The notes under the pieces: model-generated | The model's input: only the letters and a program-made list of their open reading frames with translations | What the model was told of the DNA's origin: nothing | The model's database searches: none | NCBI GenBank assembly: GCA_023300065.1 | Contig: JALZWJ010000234.1 | Location: 1-9,004 of the forward strand | Source of the DNA: Akkermansiaceae bacterium | GTDB taxonomy: Bacteria; Verrucomicrobiota; Verrucomicrobiia; Verrucomicrobiales; Akkermansiaceae | DNA: 9,004 nucleotides | Reading direction: 5' to 3' | Program-made: the position numbers and the translations under genes | Shown: piece by piece, positions 1-6,399 of the stretch | Layout: every line of letters begins with the position of its first letter | How positions within the stretch are numbered: position 1 is the stretch's first letter

Positions 1-249
1 CTTGCTGACAGCTTCCAACTCAGGGACGGTGCGAGCTGCGGCGACGTCACCGGCGGCATTTTTTGCAGAAAGCGTTTTTAGACCGTCAAAGATGACGTAG
101 CCGATCAAGCAGAGGATCACTAAGATACCAATGATAACGAGTTTCTTTTGATTGGCATCAAGGAAGGCCTCGAAGGCTGATGGTTCTTGGGAAATCTCAC
201 CGATGGGGCTAGGGCCGGACTCGGGTTTTGGTGCAGTTTTTTCAGACAT
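1..249 (-). CDS. Membrane-anchored protein, YfgM/TPR-like N-terminus (partial)
   Basis: The leftward frame opens with ATG at 249-247 and stays open to the window edge, giving 83 residues; the C-terminal part lies outside. Seen: a polar, proline-rich cytoplasmic head (about 1-30), a motif AFLDANQKK at about 26-34, one strong membrane helix (about 37-56, LVIIGILVILCLIGYVIF), then an alanine-rich start of an outer domain. This layout, a short N-terminal tail, a single helix and then helical repeats, resembles YfgM-like or tetratricopeptide proteins with an N-in anchor that are common in Verrucomicrobia; the repeats themselves are not in the window, so that assignment is inference. It diverges from lpxB across a 108-base gap. 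No clear Shine-Dalgarno precedes the ATG. Codon use and GC content match the genes to its right. Confidence 0.65.
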   Translation of the reverse strand, partial: MSEKTAPKPESGPSPIGEISQEPSAFEAFLDANQKKLVIIGILVILCLIGYVIFDGLKTLSAKNAAGDVAAARTVPELEAVSK

Positions 250-319
250 AATGCGACTTGGAGGGAGGAATTAACGCCATGCGGGAATAGAAGCAAGCCC
301 TTGTGACGTGATTTGCAGT

Positions 320-347
320 TTGGCAAAGTCTCGTTCTGACGTAGCAT
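320..347 (+). promoter_or_regulatory. Possible sigma70-type promoter for lpxB
   Basis: In the divergent gap, TTGGCA (320-325) and TAGCAT (342-347) are 16 bases apart; they match TTGACA at 5 of 6 and TATAAT at 4 of 6 positions. Transcription would start about 354, almost at the lpxB ATG (358), implying a very short or absent leader. That fits the lack of a Shine-Dalgarno before lpxB, but short matches like this are common by chance. Confidence 0.22.
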
Positions 348-357
348 CGCCCCGACG

Positions 358-1488
358 ATGAGCAAATCGGTTTACGTAGTCGCAGGCGAAGTAAGTGGAG
401 ATATCCACGGCGCGGAGCTCATGGGGGCCCTCCAGCAAGAGCTAGAGGGTGTAAAGTTTCGGGGCCTCGGTGGTCCTAAGATGGTGGCGCTTTCGGATGG
501 GGGCGTGACCGATTGGGTGGATGAAGCCGCGGTGATGGGGCTCTGGGAAGTACTGCGGAAGTATGGATGGTTTAAGGCGCGCTTTGACGAGGCCCTCGAT
601 GATCTTTTAAAGTGGAAGCCCGATGTCCTCTTACTCGTCGATTATCCTGGATTTAATCTCCGACTTGCAAAGCAGGTTCATGAGAAGTCACCCCACACCA
701 AGATCGTTCACTATGTGGCGCCTCAGGTGTGGGCTTGGCACCAGAAGCGGATCCCTAAGATCGCGGCGACCCATGACCTCATGCTCTGCTTGTTTCCGTT
801 TGAGGTCCCTTTGTTTGAAGAGGTGGGACTCCGCAGCCGCTGTGCCGGGCATCCATTGGTCGATGAATTAGAAGAGAAGCGGGTCGATTCTCCCCGCAGA
901 CCGCTGATGGTGGGGCTCTTTCCTGGGAGCCGGACGAAGGAGGTCAGCCGCTTGTTTCCCATGATGTTGGAGTCGGTGGCACGCTTGCGAGAGCAGCAGC
1001 CCGGGGTTCGTTTCATCACGGCTGCCGCCAGTAAAAAAGTGGGAGATGTGATGAAGGTGGCTTTGGCGGAGAGCGGTCTGCCCGATGGCCTAGTCGAGAT
1101 TCAAGACGGCGGAAGTCAGGTTCTGATGCAGACCGTGAGTTGTGGCGTGGTGGCCAGTGGCACCGCGACCTTGGAGGCTGCCTATTATGGCATGCCTTAT
1201 TGCCTCGTTTACCAGGTAGCGTGGCCCACTTATCTGATGGCGCGGCAGTTGATCAAACTTCCCTACATCGGGCTCATTAATATTTTAGCGGGGCGCGAGC
1301 TTGTCCCTGAATATATCCAGAGCGAGGCCAATGCCTACGAGGTCGCCTTATGGGTCGGCCGACATTTAAAGGACCCTCAACTCTGCGAGGATCTTTCCAA
1401 AGAACTTCTAGAAGCCGCCTCGCGACTTGGCGAGACCGGCACCCACCAACGCGCTGCTCACGAGATTTCTCTCCTCTTTTCAAAATGA
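358..1488 (+). CDS. lpxB: Lipid-A-disaccharide synthase LpxB (GT19)
   Basis: A 376-residue protein, close to the usual 380-390 for LpxB. The enzyme joins UDP-2,3-diacylglucosamine to lipid X (2,3-diacylglucosamine-1-phosphate), releasing UDP and giving the lipid A disaccharide, at the cytoplasmic face of the inner membrane. Family motifs are present in order: AGEVSGD (9-15), VDYPGFN (94-100), YVAPQVWAW (119-127), AGHPLVD (163-169), LFPGSRTKEV (187-196) in the nucleotide-sugar half, SGTATLEAA (267-275) and PYIGLINILAG (302-312). Nothing essential appears missing. The ATG at 358 begins right before the N-terminal motif, so it is the best start although no Shine-Dalgarno is visible. The stop overlaps the next start (ATGA at 1485-1488), suggesting coupled translation. 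Its presence shows that the source makes lipopolysaccharide and so has an outer membrane. Confidence 0.96.
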   Translation: MSKSVYVVAGEVSGDIHGAELMGALQQELEGVKFRGLGGPKMVALSDGGVTDWVDEAAVMGLWEVLRKYGWFKARFDEALDDLLKWKPDVLLLVDYPGFNLRLAKQVHEKSPHTKIVHYVAPQVWAWHQKRIPKIAATHDLMLCLFPFEVPLFEEVGLRSRCAGHPLVDELEEKRVDSPRRPLMVGLFPGSRTKEVSRLFPMMLESVARLREQQPGVRFITAAASKKVGDVMKVALAESGLPDGLVEIQDGGSQVLMQTVSCGVVASGTATLEAAYYGMPYCLVYQVAWPTYLMARQLIKLPYIGLINILAGRELVPEYIQSEANAYEVALWVGRHLKDPQLCEDLSKELLEAASRLGETGTHQRAAHEISLLFSK

Positions 1489-2321
1489 CCACCTCTGCCC
1501 CTGAGCCCACGCGCAATAGCGCAATTAAGATCGCGATCGTGGTCATTCCCACCCTCCTCATTCTCTCCATCTGCATCGCCCTTTATCTTGGGGCCAATGC
1601 CGACCAAGAGGAGAGTAAGCCCCTCGTAGGAGAGGTGACGGTTTCCGAAATGGCAGACTATCTGACCAAGCTCAATACCATGATTGGTGAGCGCGATGTC
1701 CGCACTCCCTCCGGTCAAAAAGCCCTCCGCCAAATCGCGGCAATCACGATGGGCTCTCTCGGACCCGAGAACTTGGGATACGAGATCTTTAAATCCCAAA
1801 GCGATTCTGCCGAGGGGCTGCTCTGGCCCAGCATCTGGATCAAGGCCGGTGACCGCGAGTCGATCAACCCAGTCGTCCTCGCCGTGCCACAGGCTGAGAG
1901 TGGCACTGGCATCGCCTTCGCCTACGGATTGGCGGAATACCTGACCTCCCATCAAACGAAAGTCGGAGTCCGTATTTTCTTCTACTCACCGCTGCAAGAT
2001 GACGACCTCCCCGCCTGGGTCTGGGCCCGTTGTAGCGAGGAAGGCGAGACTCTCAAAGGCTTCATCAAAGTCACCGGAGGTGGGGCCGATATGGATTGGG
2101 CGGAACTCCGCTCGCCAGCAGCCAGCCAATCGCTCGTCACCACGCTCACCGAGCGAAAGGGCTGGGATAGCAATATCCGCCTCAAAGAAGAGGACGCCCC
2201 ATATCTAGAAATTCGACTCTCAGAACGCCAACGCGGAACCCGCTCCGAGCAAGCCCAGCGCCTCATCCGCATGATGCCTCTTGTGAAGGAGCTGGTGGAA
2301 GATCTCGCCGAGGCTCAGTGA
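1485..2321 (+). CDS. Single-pass membrane protein with degenerate peptidase M28-like domain
   Basis: Start chosen at ATG 1485, which overlaps the lpxB stop by four bases; the same frame is open further upstream, but that lies inside lpxB. The 278-residue product has one N-terminal membrane helix (about 13-35) and an outer, probably periplasmic, domain. That domain follows the order of an M28 aminopeptidase core: a helical lead-in ending in LGPENLGYEI (92-101), a strand PVVLAVP (129-135), ESGTGIAFAYGLAEYL (138-153) resembling the helix after the first zinc ligands, and a strand VGVRIFFYS (160-168). The usual histidine and aspartate zinc ligands (HxD in the first strand, D in the second motif, EE after the third strand) are not seen; AVPQAES stands where the HxD would be. 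If the fold is right it is probably not a peptidase. The M28 link is inferred from pattern only. Function unknown; the overlap suggests coexpression with lpxB. Confidence 0.8.
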   Translation: MTTSAPEPTRNSAIKIAIVVIPTLLILSICIALYLGANADQEESKPLVGEVTVSEMADYLTKLNTMIGERDVRTPSGQKALRQIAAITMGSLGPENLGYEIFKSQSDSAEGLLWPSIWIKAGDRESINPVVLAVPQAESGTGIAFAYGLAEYLTSHQTKVGVRIFFYSPLQDDDLPAWVWARCSEEGETLKGFIKVTGGGADMDWAELRSPAASQSLVTTLTERKGWDSNIRLKEEDAPYLEIRLSERQRGTRSEQAQRLIRMMPLVKELVEDLAEAQ

Positions 2322-2382
2322 GCCGCCTTAGAACGGGAAATGGCAAGAATCCCCGCATCCGCGCTTGAAAGGTTGGCAGGTT

Positions 2383-2388
2383 AGGGGC
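2383..2388 (+). promoter_or_regulatory. Ribosome binding site deciding the CcsA/HemX-like start
   Basis: The purine-rich AGGGGC lies six bases before ATG 2395 and 12 before the alternative ATG 2401. It favours 2395 over both 2401 and the in-frame TTG at 2365, which has no such site at a suitable distance. Confidence 0.4.
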
Positions 2389-2394
2389 AGTTAC

Positions 2395-3165
2395 ATGGGC
2401 ATGGGAATCGGGTGGGTCATCATCGCAACAGTTCTTGCCGCGGCAGGAGGTGTGCTGGGTGCCTTGGCGATGCGTGCGGAGAAACCCGGGCGGGCCGCTT
2501 TTTTATGGATGGCTCTGGCCTCCGGCGCGCAGCTCATGGCCCTCGGTTGGCGCGGGTCGCTCCGTGGTCAATGCCCCCTCGGAGATCTCGGCGAGATTTG
2601 CCTCTTCCTCGCTTGGTCGCTCACTCTTTTCTACCTCGTTACGGGGACCACTTATCGGCTCTCCCTCCTCGGCGTTTTTACCGCGCCGCTCGTGGTGATT
2701 CTCCAAGTCATCGCGCTTATTCCCGGCTCGTTTGAGGCCGGTGTCTCCCGCGCTGAATCGGTGGATCCATGGCGCGAGACCCACGCCGCACTCTCAGTCC
2801 TTTCCTACGGAGCCCTCGCTCTCGCGGCCGTCGCGGGTGTGATGTTTTTTGTCCTAAACCGTCGCTTAAAGTCCCGCCAACTCAGCGGTGGTCTCGTGCA
2901 AGGGATGCCCTCCGTGAATCGCCTCGTGAAAGCGATGGCCCGCATTGCGCTGGTGGGGTGGATCGTCTTAACCGTCGGTGTTTTGGCCGGGCTCTTAATG
3001 AAGTCCGGGACCTTTAATATTCACCTCATGGTCGCCACCATTACATGGGTTCTTTACGCCGTCCTCCTTGGTATCTACTTCGTCCGTGGTATGCCAGGTC
3101 GCCACCTCGCGATCGGCCTCACCTCTCTCTTTATCCTCTCGCTTTTTGTCTTCGCGAAACTGTGA
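2395..3165 (+). CDS. CcsA/HemX-like cytochrome c assembly family membrane protein
   Basis: A very hydrophobic 256-residue protein with about eight predicted membrane helices. The C-terminal half follows the pattern of the cytochrome c assembly family (CcsA/CcmC/HemX/YpjD): a conserved histidine before a helix (THAALSVLSYGALAL, about 128-142), a helix containing GWIVLTVGVLAGLLMKSG (about 205-222), then ITWVLYAVLLGIYFVRG and a last helix ending the protein. The family's tryptophan-rich periplasmic motif (WGxxWxWD) and the WDPKE segment are absent; NIHLMVATITW occupies the latter place, so this is nearer the short HemX/YpjD branch than a true haem lyase. In Bacillus, hemX sits beside hemA and lowers HemA level; here the gene lies directly before hemA with a one-base TGATG overlap, supporting a similar role or one in haem handling. 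That role is inference from position. Start set at ATG 2395, which has a fitting ribosome site. Confidence 0.8.
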   Translation: MGMGIGWVIIATVLAAAGGVLGALAMRAEKPGRAAFLWMALASGAQLMALGWRGSLRGQCPLGDLGEICLFLAWSLTLFYLVTGTTYRLSLLGVFTAPLVVILQVIALIPGSFEAGVSRAESVDPWRETHAALSVLSYGALALAAVAGVMFFVLNRRLKSRQLSGGLVQGMPSVNRLVKAMARIALVGWIVLTVGVLAGLLMKSGTFNIHLMVATITWVLYAVLLGIYFVRGMPGRHLAIGLTSLFILSLFVFAKL

Positions 3166-4178
3166 TGAAACTCGTCTGCCTTGGCCTTAATCACGAAACT
3201 GCACCCGTCGAGGTACGGGAGAAATTCGCGCTCTCTGAGGCCGCCCTAGAGCGCGAGACCGAGATGCTGCTCTCCGCCGCCGATGTCCTGGAAGGAGTAG
3301 TGCTCTCGACCTGTAACCGCACCGAATACTACGCCGTCGTAAATGGCGGGAGTGGAGTGACCGAGCTAGAAGACTGGATCTGCCAGCAACGCGAATACAC
3401 CGGCGCACGGGAGGGGCTTTTTTACAATCACCACGCACGCGGTGCGGCGGAGCATCTCTGCCGAGTCGCAAGCGGGATGAACTCCATGGTCCTGGGCGAG
3501 ACCGAGATCTTCGGCCAAGTAAAACAATCTTACAAACGGTCGCTAGAAAGCGGAGCCACGAAAGGGGTGCTTAACAAACTCTTCCAACGCGCCTTCAGCG
3601 TCGGAAAGAAAGTCCGCACTCACACTGCGATTCAAGAAGGGGCCACCTCTGTCGCGGGCGCCTCGGTCGAGCTGGCTGAGAAGGTTTTTGGCAAGCTCCA
3701 AGGCAGCTCAGTGATGGTGATCGGGGCAGGGGAGATGAGTCGTAAGACAGCCCGCGCCCTCCAGTCACGCGGAGCCTCCTCGGTGATGGTGACGAACCGT
3801 TCTTTTGATAAAGCGATCGACCTTGCCGAAGAAATCGGTGGCCGTGCCGTGCCTTTCCAAGGCTGGGAAGAAGAACTGGCCCATCTTGACGTCGTGATCG
3901 CCGCGACCGGTGCACCACACTTCGTCGTGAAGCCCGCGCACATCGAGGCGGTGCGCCGTAAGCGGAAGTTCCGCCCCCTCATCATGGTCGATATCGCGGT
4001 GCCACGTGACATCGATCCCGCCGTCGGTGAGATCGATGAGGTCTACCTTTACGACATTGATACCTTGCAAGAGATGGCAGATCAGGCAAGGAAGCGACGT
4101 GAGGAACAACTGCTCCTCTGCGAAGAAATCATCCGAGAAGAGATCGACAAGGTCACCCTTCCCGCAGTGAACGACTAA
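3165..4178 (+). CDS. hemA: Glutamyl-tRNA reductase, short form lacking most of the dimerisation domain
   Basis: HemA reduces glutamyl-tRNA(Glu) with NADPH to glutamate-1-semialdehyde, the first committed step of C5-pathway tetrapyrrole synthesis. Start is ATG 3165, overlapping the previous stop by one base; it begins exactly at the conserved strand MKLVCLGLNHETAPVEVRE. Seen: catalytic cysteine in STCNRTE (Cys50), GETEIFGQVK (111-120), the linker segment with KKVRTHTAI (148-156), a nucleotide-binding loop VIGAGEMS (185-192), VTNRS and IMVDIAVPRDIDP. The protein is 337 residues against about 418 in E. coli: it stops at the start of the long C-terminal helix (RREEQLLLCEEIIREEIDKV), so roughly 80 residues of the dimerisation domain are missing. 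The TAA is followed directly by hemC with no leftover coding for that domain, so this looks like a natural short form rather than a frameshift. Confidence 0.95.
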   Translation: MKLVCLGLNHETAPVEVREKFALSEAALERETEMLLSAADVLEGVVLSTCNRTEYYAVVNGGSGVTELEDWICQQREYTGAREGLFYNHHARGAAEHLCRVASGMNSMVLGETEIFGQVKQSYKRSLESGATKGVLNKLFQRAFSVGKKVRTHTAIQEGATSVAGASVELAEKVFGKLQGSSVMVIGAGEMSRKTARALQSRGASSVMVTNRSFDKAIDLAEEIGGRAVPFQGWEEELAHLDVVIAATGAPHFVVKPAHIEAVRRKRKFRPLIMVDIAVPRDIDPAVGEIDEVYLYDIDTLQEMADQARKRREEQLLLCEEIIREEIDKVTLPAVND

Positions 4179-4183
4179 ATTTT

Positions 4184-5104
4184 ATGAAGACTCTAAAACT
4201 CGGAACGCGCGGGAGCGCCCTCGCCTTGAAACAGGCAGAGATGACAGAAGCCGCGCTCGCGGTGCACTTCCCCGACCTCAAAGTCGAGCGAGTCATCATC
4301 AAGACCACCGGCGACCGCCGCACCGATGTCGCCTTAAACGAAGTCGCGAAGGCTGAGGGGATTTGGGACAAAGGGGTCTTTATTAAAGAGCTCGAGGTCG
4401 CCTTAGAAAACAAGGAAATCGATGTCGCCGTGCACAGCCTGAAAGATCTGCCCACCGTACTGGAAAATCAGTTTCAACTCCGTTCCGTTTTAGAACGTGG
4501 CGCAATGGCGGATGTCTGGATTGGTAAGATCCCCTGGAGCGAGGTCCGCAAAGGCTCCCGTGTCGGCACCAGCTCGGTCCGCCGTGCCCGCCAACTTCAG
4601 TTCTTGAAACCCGGCGTAAAGATCGTGGACCTCCGCGGAAACGTCCCGACCCGCGTCGAGAAAGCCGCGATGGATGCGGACTACGATGGCATCATCCTCG
4701 CGGAAGCAGGATTGGCCCGCCTCGGTTACGCCACCGAGGGAATGTTCGAGATCAACCGCCACCCGGTCTTTGTCGAGTGCCTCGCCGAGCGCAACTTTTA
4801 CCCTGCCGCCGGACAAGGCACCGTGGGCCTAGAGATCCGCCGTGGCGATGATGAAGTCGGCAAGATTGTCGATGCTCTGAATGATACCGCAACTTGGAGT
4901 CAGATCACGGCAGAGCGCGAGTTCCTACGCCTTCTCGGGGCCGGTTGCTCCACTCCCATCGGAGTGTGGTGCACCATCACGGGAGAGCACTTGGAGATGG
5001 GCGCACGCGTCTTCCCCGAGAAGCCCGGTTCGCCTCGTAAATCCAAGGCGAGCGGCGTGGTCCCGCTCGAAGTAGCACAACAACTTTTTGAGAATCTGAA
5101 ATGA
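4184..5104 (+). CDS. hemC: Hydroxymethylbilane synthase (porphobilinogen deaminase)
   Basis: A 306-residue protein, the normal size. HemC links four porphobilinogen units into hydroxymethylbilane in the cytoplasm, using a dipyrromethane cofactor bound to a cysteine. Seen in order: LGTRGSALALKQAE (6-19), IKTTGDRRTD (39-48), KGVFIKELEVAL (63-74), VHSLKDLP (83-90) with the catalytic aspartate at 88, GTSSVRRARQL (128-138) for substrate binding, LRGNVPTRVEK (150-160), PAAGQGTVGLE (207-217) and the cofactor-binding cysteine in GAGCSTPIG (Cys255). All key residues appear intact. It begins five bases after the hemA stop and no Shine-Dalgarno is visible before the ATG, so translation probably depends on ribosomes finishing hemA. 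Its stop overlaps the next start as ATGA. Confidence 0.97.
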   Translation: MKTLKLGTRGSALALKQAEMTEAALAVHFPDLKVERVIIKTTGDRRTDVALNEVAKAEGIWDKGVFIKELEVALENKEIDVAVHSLKDLPTVLENQFQLRSVLERGAMADVWIGKIPWSEVRKGSRVGTSSVRRARQLQFLKPGVKIVDLRGNVPTRVEKAAMDADYDGIILAEAGLARLGYATEGMFEINRHPVFVECLAERNFYPAAGQGTVGLEIRRGDDEVGKIVDALNDTATWSQITAEREFLRLLGAGCSTPIGVWCTITGEHLEMGARVFPEKPGSPRKSKASGVVPLEVAQQLFENLK

Positions 5105-6210
5105 GCAAAAGAGAGAAAAAGGGAATTTGTTACCTCGTCGGCGCAGGCCCCGGGGATCTTGGCCTCGTCACGTTAAAAGCGAAAGAGTGCATCGAGAAAT
5201 GCGATGTCCTCGTCTACGACGCACTCTCCAGCGCCGAACTCCTAGGCTGGTCCAAAAAGGGCTGCGAACTCATCTTCGCCGGCAAACGGGCCGCAGATCA
5301 TGCCATTCCGCAAGATCAAATCAACGCACTCATCGTCGAAAAAACTCTCCAAGGAAAAATCGTCACTCGTCTCAAGGGCGGAGACCCCATGATCTTCGGG
5401 CGCGGTGGCGAAGAAGCCGCCGAACTCGCAGAAGCAGGCGTACCATTCGAGATTGTTCCCGGCATTTCCTCCACCATCGCGGGACCCGCCTATGCCGGCA
5501 TTCCCGTCACGCACCGCGACCATTGCTCGCAGCTCACTATCTTCACGGGGCATGAAGATCCTACGAAAGAAGACACCTCACTCGACTTCGATCAACTCGC
5601 CAAAACTCCCGGCACCAAAGTCTTCGTCATGGGCGTCTCGCGCCTCCGTGGCATTTGCGAACAGTTCATAAAAGGCGGCGCTTCGGCACAAACACCCATC
5701 GCCCTCACTCGTTGGGCCACCACCGGAAAACACCGAACCGTGGAAGGGACTCTCGAGACGATTGCTGACATCGTCGAGAAAGCGAATTTTAAATCACCCG
5801 CCGTCGCAGTCATCGGAGACGTCGTGAAGGAGCGCGAAAAAATCAACTGGTTCGAGACTCGTCCACTCTTCGGAAAGCGCATCGTCGTGACCCGCACCCG
5901 CGAGCAGGCTGGGGAACTCAGCAAACGCCTCGGCGAACTCGGAGCCGATGTCATCGAGCTCCCCACCATCCGTATCGATCCTCCCAAAAATCGCCAAGAA
6001 TTCGCCGAATCCGTTTCCGAATCCCACACCTACGATTGGCTCGTTTTCACCAGTCCAAATGGCGTGGAGCGCTTTTTCGATGCCTTCTACGCCACCTATC
6101 AAGACGCCCGTAGCCTCGGTGGCTGCCGCAACGTTGAGACCATTTTCTATCGTCTCTCTTTCTTCATATCCAGGCTCCCCAAAACTTACGCTGCTGTCCA
6201 TCCATCCTAG
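5101..6210 (+). CDS. CobA-HemD fusion (uroporphyrinogen-III C-methyltransferase / synthase), 3' end replaced at a chimeric seam
   Basis: The ATG at 5101 overlaps the hemC stop by four bases. Residues about 8-250 are a complete SUMT (CobA-type) domain: LVGAGPGDLGLVTLKA (12-27), RLKGGDPMIFGRGGEE (90-105), VPGISSTIAGPAYAGIPVTHR (119-139 region), FTGHE and the closing AVIGDVV (236-242). It uses S-adenosylmethionine to make precorrin-2 from uroporphyrinogen III. From about 258 a HemD domain starts (GKRIVVTRTREQAGELSKRL; YDWLVFTSPNGVERFF at 311-326), which would close hydroxymethylbilane to uroporphyrinogen III. Such cobA-hemD fusions are known in several phyla, including beside hemA-hemC. About 80 of some 250 HemD residues are present. 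After Gly341 (codon ending 6123) similarity stops and the last 28 codons are antisense of a dihydroorotase gene, so the apparent C-terminus to the stop at 6208-6210 is not native. Confidence 0.93.
   Translation: MSKREKKGICYLVGAGPGDLGLVTLKAKECIEKCDVLVYDALSSAELLGWSKKGCELIFAGKRAADHAIPQDQINALIVEKTLQGKIVTRLKGGDPMIFGRGGEEAAELAEAGVPFEIVPGISSTIAGPAYAGIPVTHRDHCSQLTIFTGHEDPTKEDTSLDFDQLAKTPGTKVFVMGVSRLRGICEQFIKGGASAQTPIALTRWATTGKHRTVEGTLETIADIVEKANFKSPAVAVIGDVVKEREKINWFETRPLFGKRIVVTRTREQAGELSKRLGELGADVIELPTIRIDPPKNRQEFAESVSESHTYDWLVFTSPNGVERFFDAFYATYQDARSLGGCRNVETIFYRLSFFISRLPKTYAAVHPS
6115..6126. other. Chimeric junction between Verrucomicrobia-like and Flavobacteriia-like DNA
   Basis: Left of this point the plus strand encodes HemD; right of it the minus strand encodes a flavobacterial dihydroorotase. 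On the plus strand HemD reads sensibly through ...RSLGG (to 6123); on the minus strand dihydroorotase reads sensibly through ...NGLNVAAA (down to 6121). The overlap GGTGGC (6118-6123) can belong to either parent, so joining at a few shared bases is likely. G/C in 60-base lines drops from 33 and 36 (lines starting 5941 and 6061) to 26 and 22 (lines starting 6181 and 6241), with 31 in the line holding the junction. Confidence 0.9.
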
Positions 6211-6375
6211 CGAAACGTGAAGGTTGTCTTTTTCTACCAATCGCATTTTATCTCTCGCGGCTATTTTTGACGCGATTTGCACGATGATACCATTTTCTAT
6301 AAGAAGATCACGCTTCTTTAAATGAAGTGTGCCTTGAGGATCAACGATGGTGGCAGATTTTAGAAGTATTTTCAT
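6121..6375 (-). CDS. Dihydroorotase-family amidohydrolase, N-terminal 85 residues only
   Basis: Read leftward from ATG at 6375-6373. The N-terminus (MKILLKSATIVDPQGTLH) is the small beta domain that opens amidohydrolases of the dihydroorotase/allantoinase group, followed by LLIENGIIVQIA and the start of the barrel, LGWMDSSVSFGEPGYEERET (about 56-75), then IENGLNVAA. The family would convert carbamoyl-aspartate to dihydroorotate in pyrimidine synthesis. Here the usual first-strand HxH metal pair (as in DxHVHxREPG) reads SSVSFGEPG, with serines where both histidines belong, matching the metal-ligand-poor dihydroorotase paralogue I associate with Flavobacteriia; whether that form is active is not shown. 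Similarity ends at the seam; codons beyond about 85 are antisense of cobA-hemD even though the frame stays open to 5794. It follows the BatA-domain gene by 24 bases on the same strand, so they are probably cotranscribed. Confidence 0.82.
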
Positions 6376-6399
6376 AGCTGTATCGTTTATAGTGGTTAG

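Noticed and set aside
120..365. Leftward 81-residue frame in the divergent gap
   Set aside because: It overlaps the better-supported leftward membrane protein (ATG 249) in another frame and has no family features.
1350..1484. Upstream extension of the M28-like protein
   Set aside because: These codons lie within lpxB, are rich in Arg/Ser/Pro as an out-of-frame reading would be, and precede the natural membrane anchor; ATG 1485 with the ATGA overlap is better.
2322..2394. Terminator or promoter in the gap before the CcsA/HemX-like gene
   Set aside because: No stable hairpin with a T run and no -35/-10 pair at good spacing was found, so readthrough from lpxB is possible but unproven.
3045..3164. 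Longer HemA start
   Set aside because: It lies inside the CcsA/HemX-like gene, and HemA homology begins at MKLVCLGLNH (ATG 3165).
6118..6126. Natural horizontal transfer or insertion at this point
   Set aside because: No mobile element, repeat or tRNA; both flanking essential-pathway genes are truncated at the same base and neither resumes.
5794..6375. A single 193-residue leftward gene
   Set aside because: Only the first 85 or so codons resemble dihydroorotase; the rest is antisense of cobA-hemD and the frame is open by chance across the seam.
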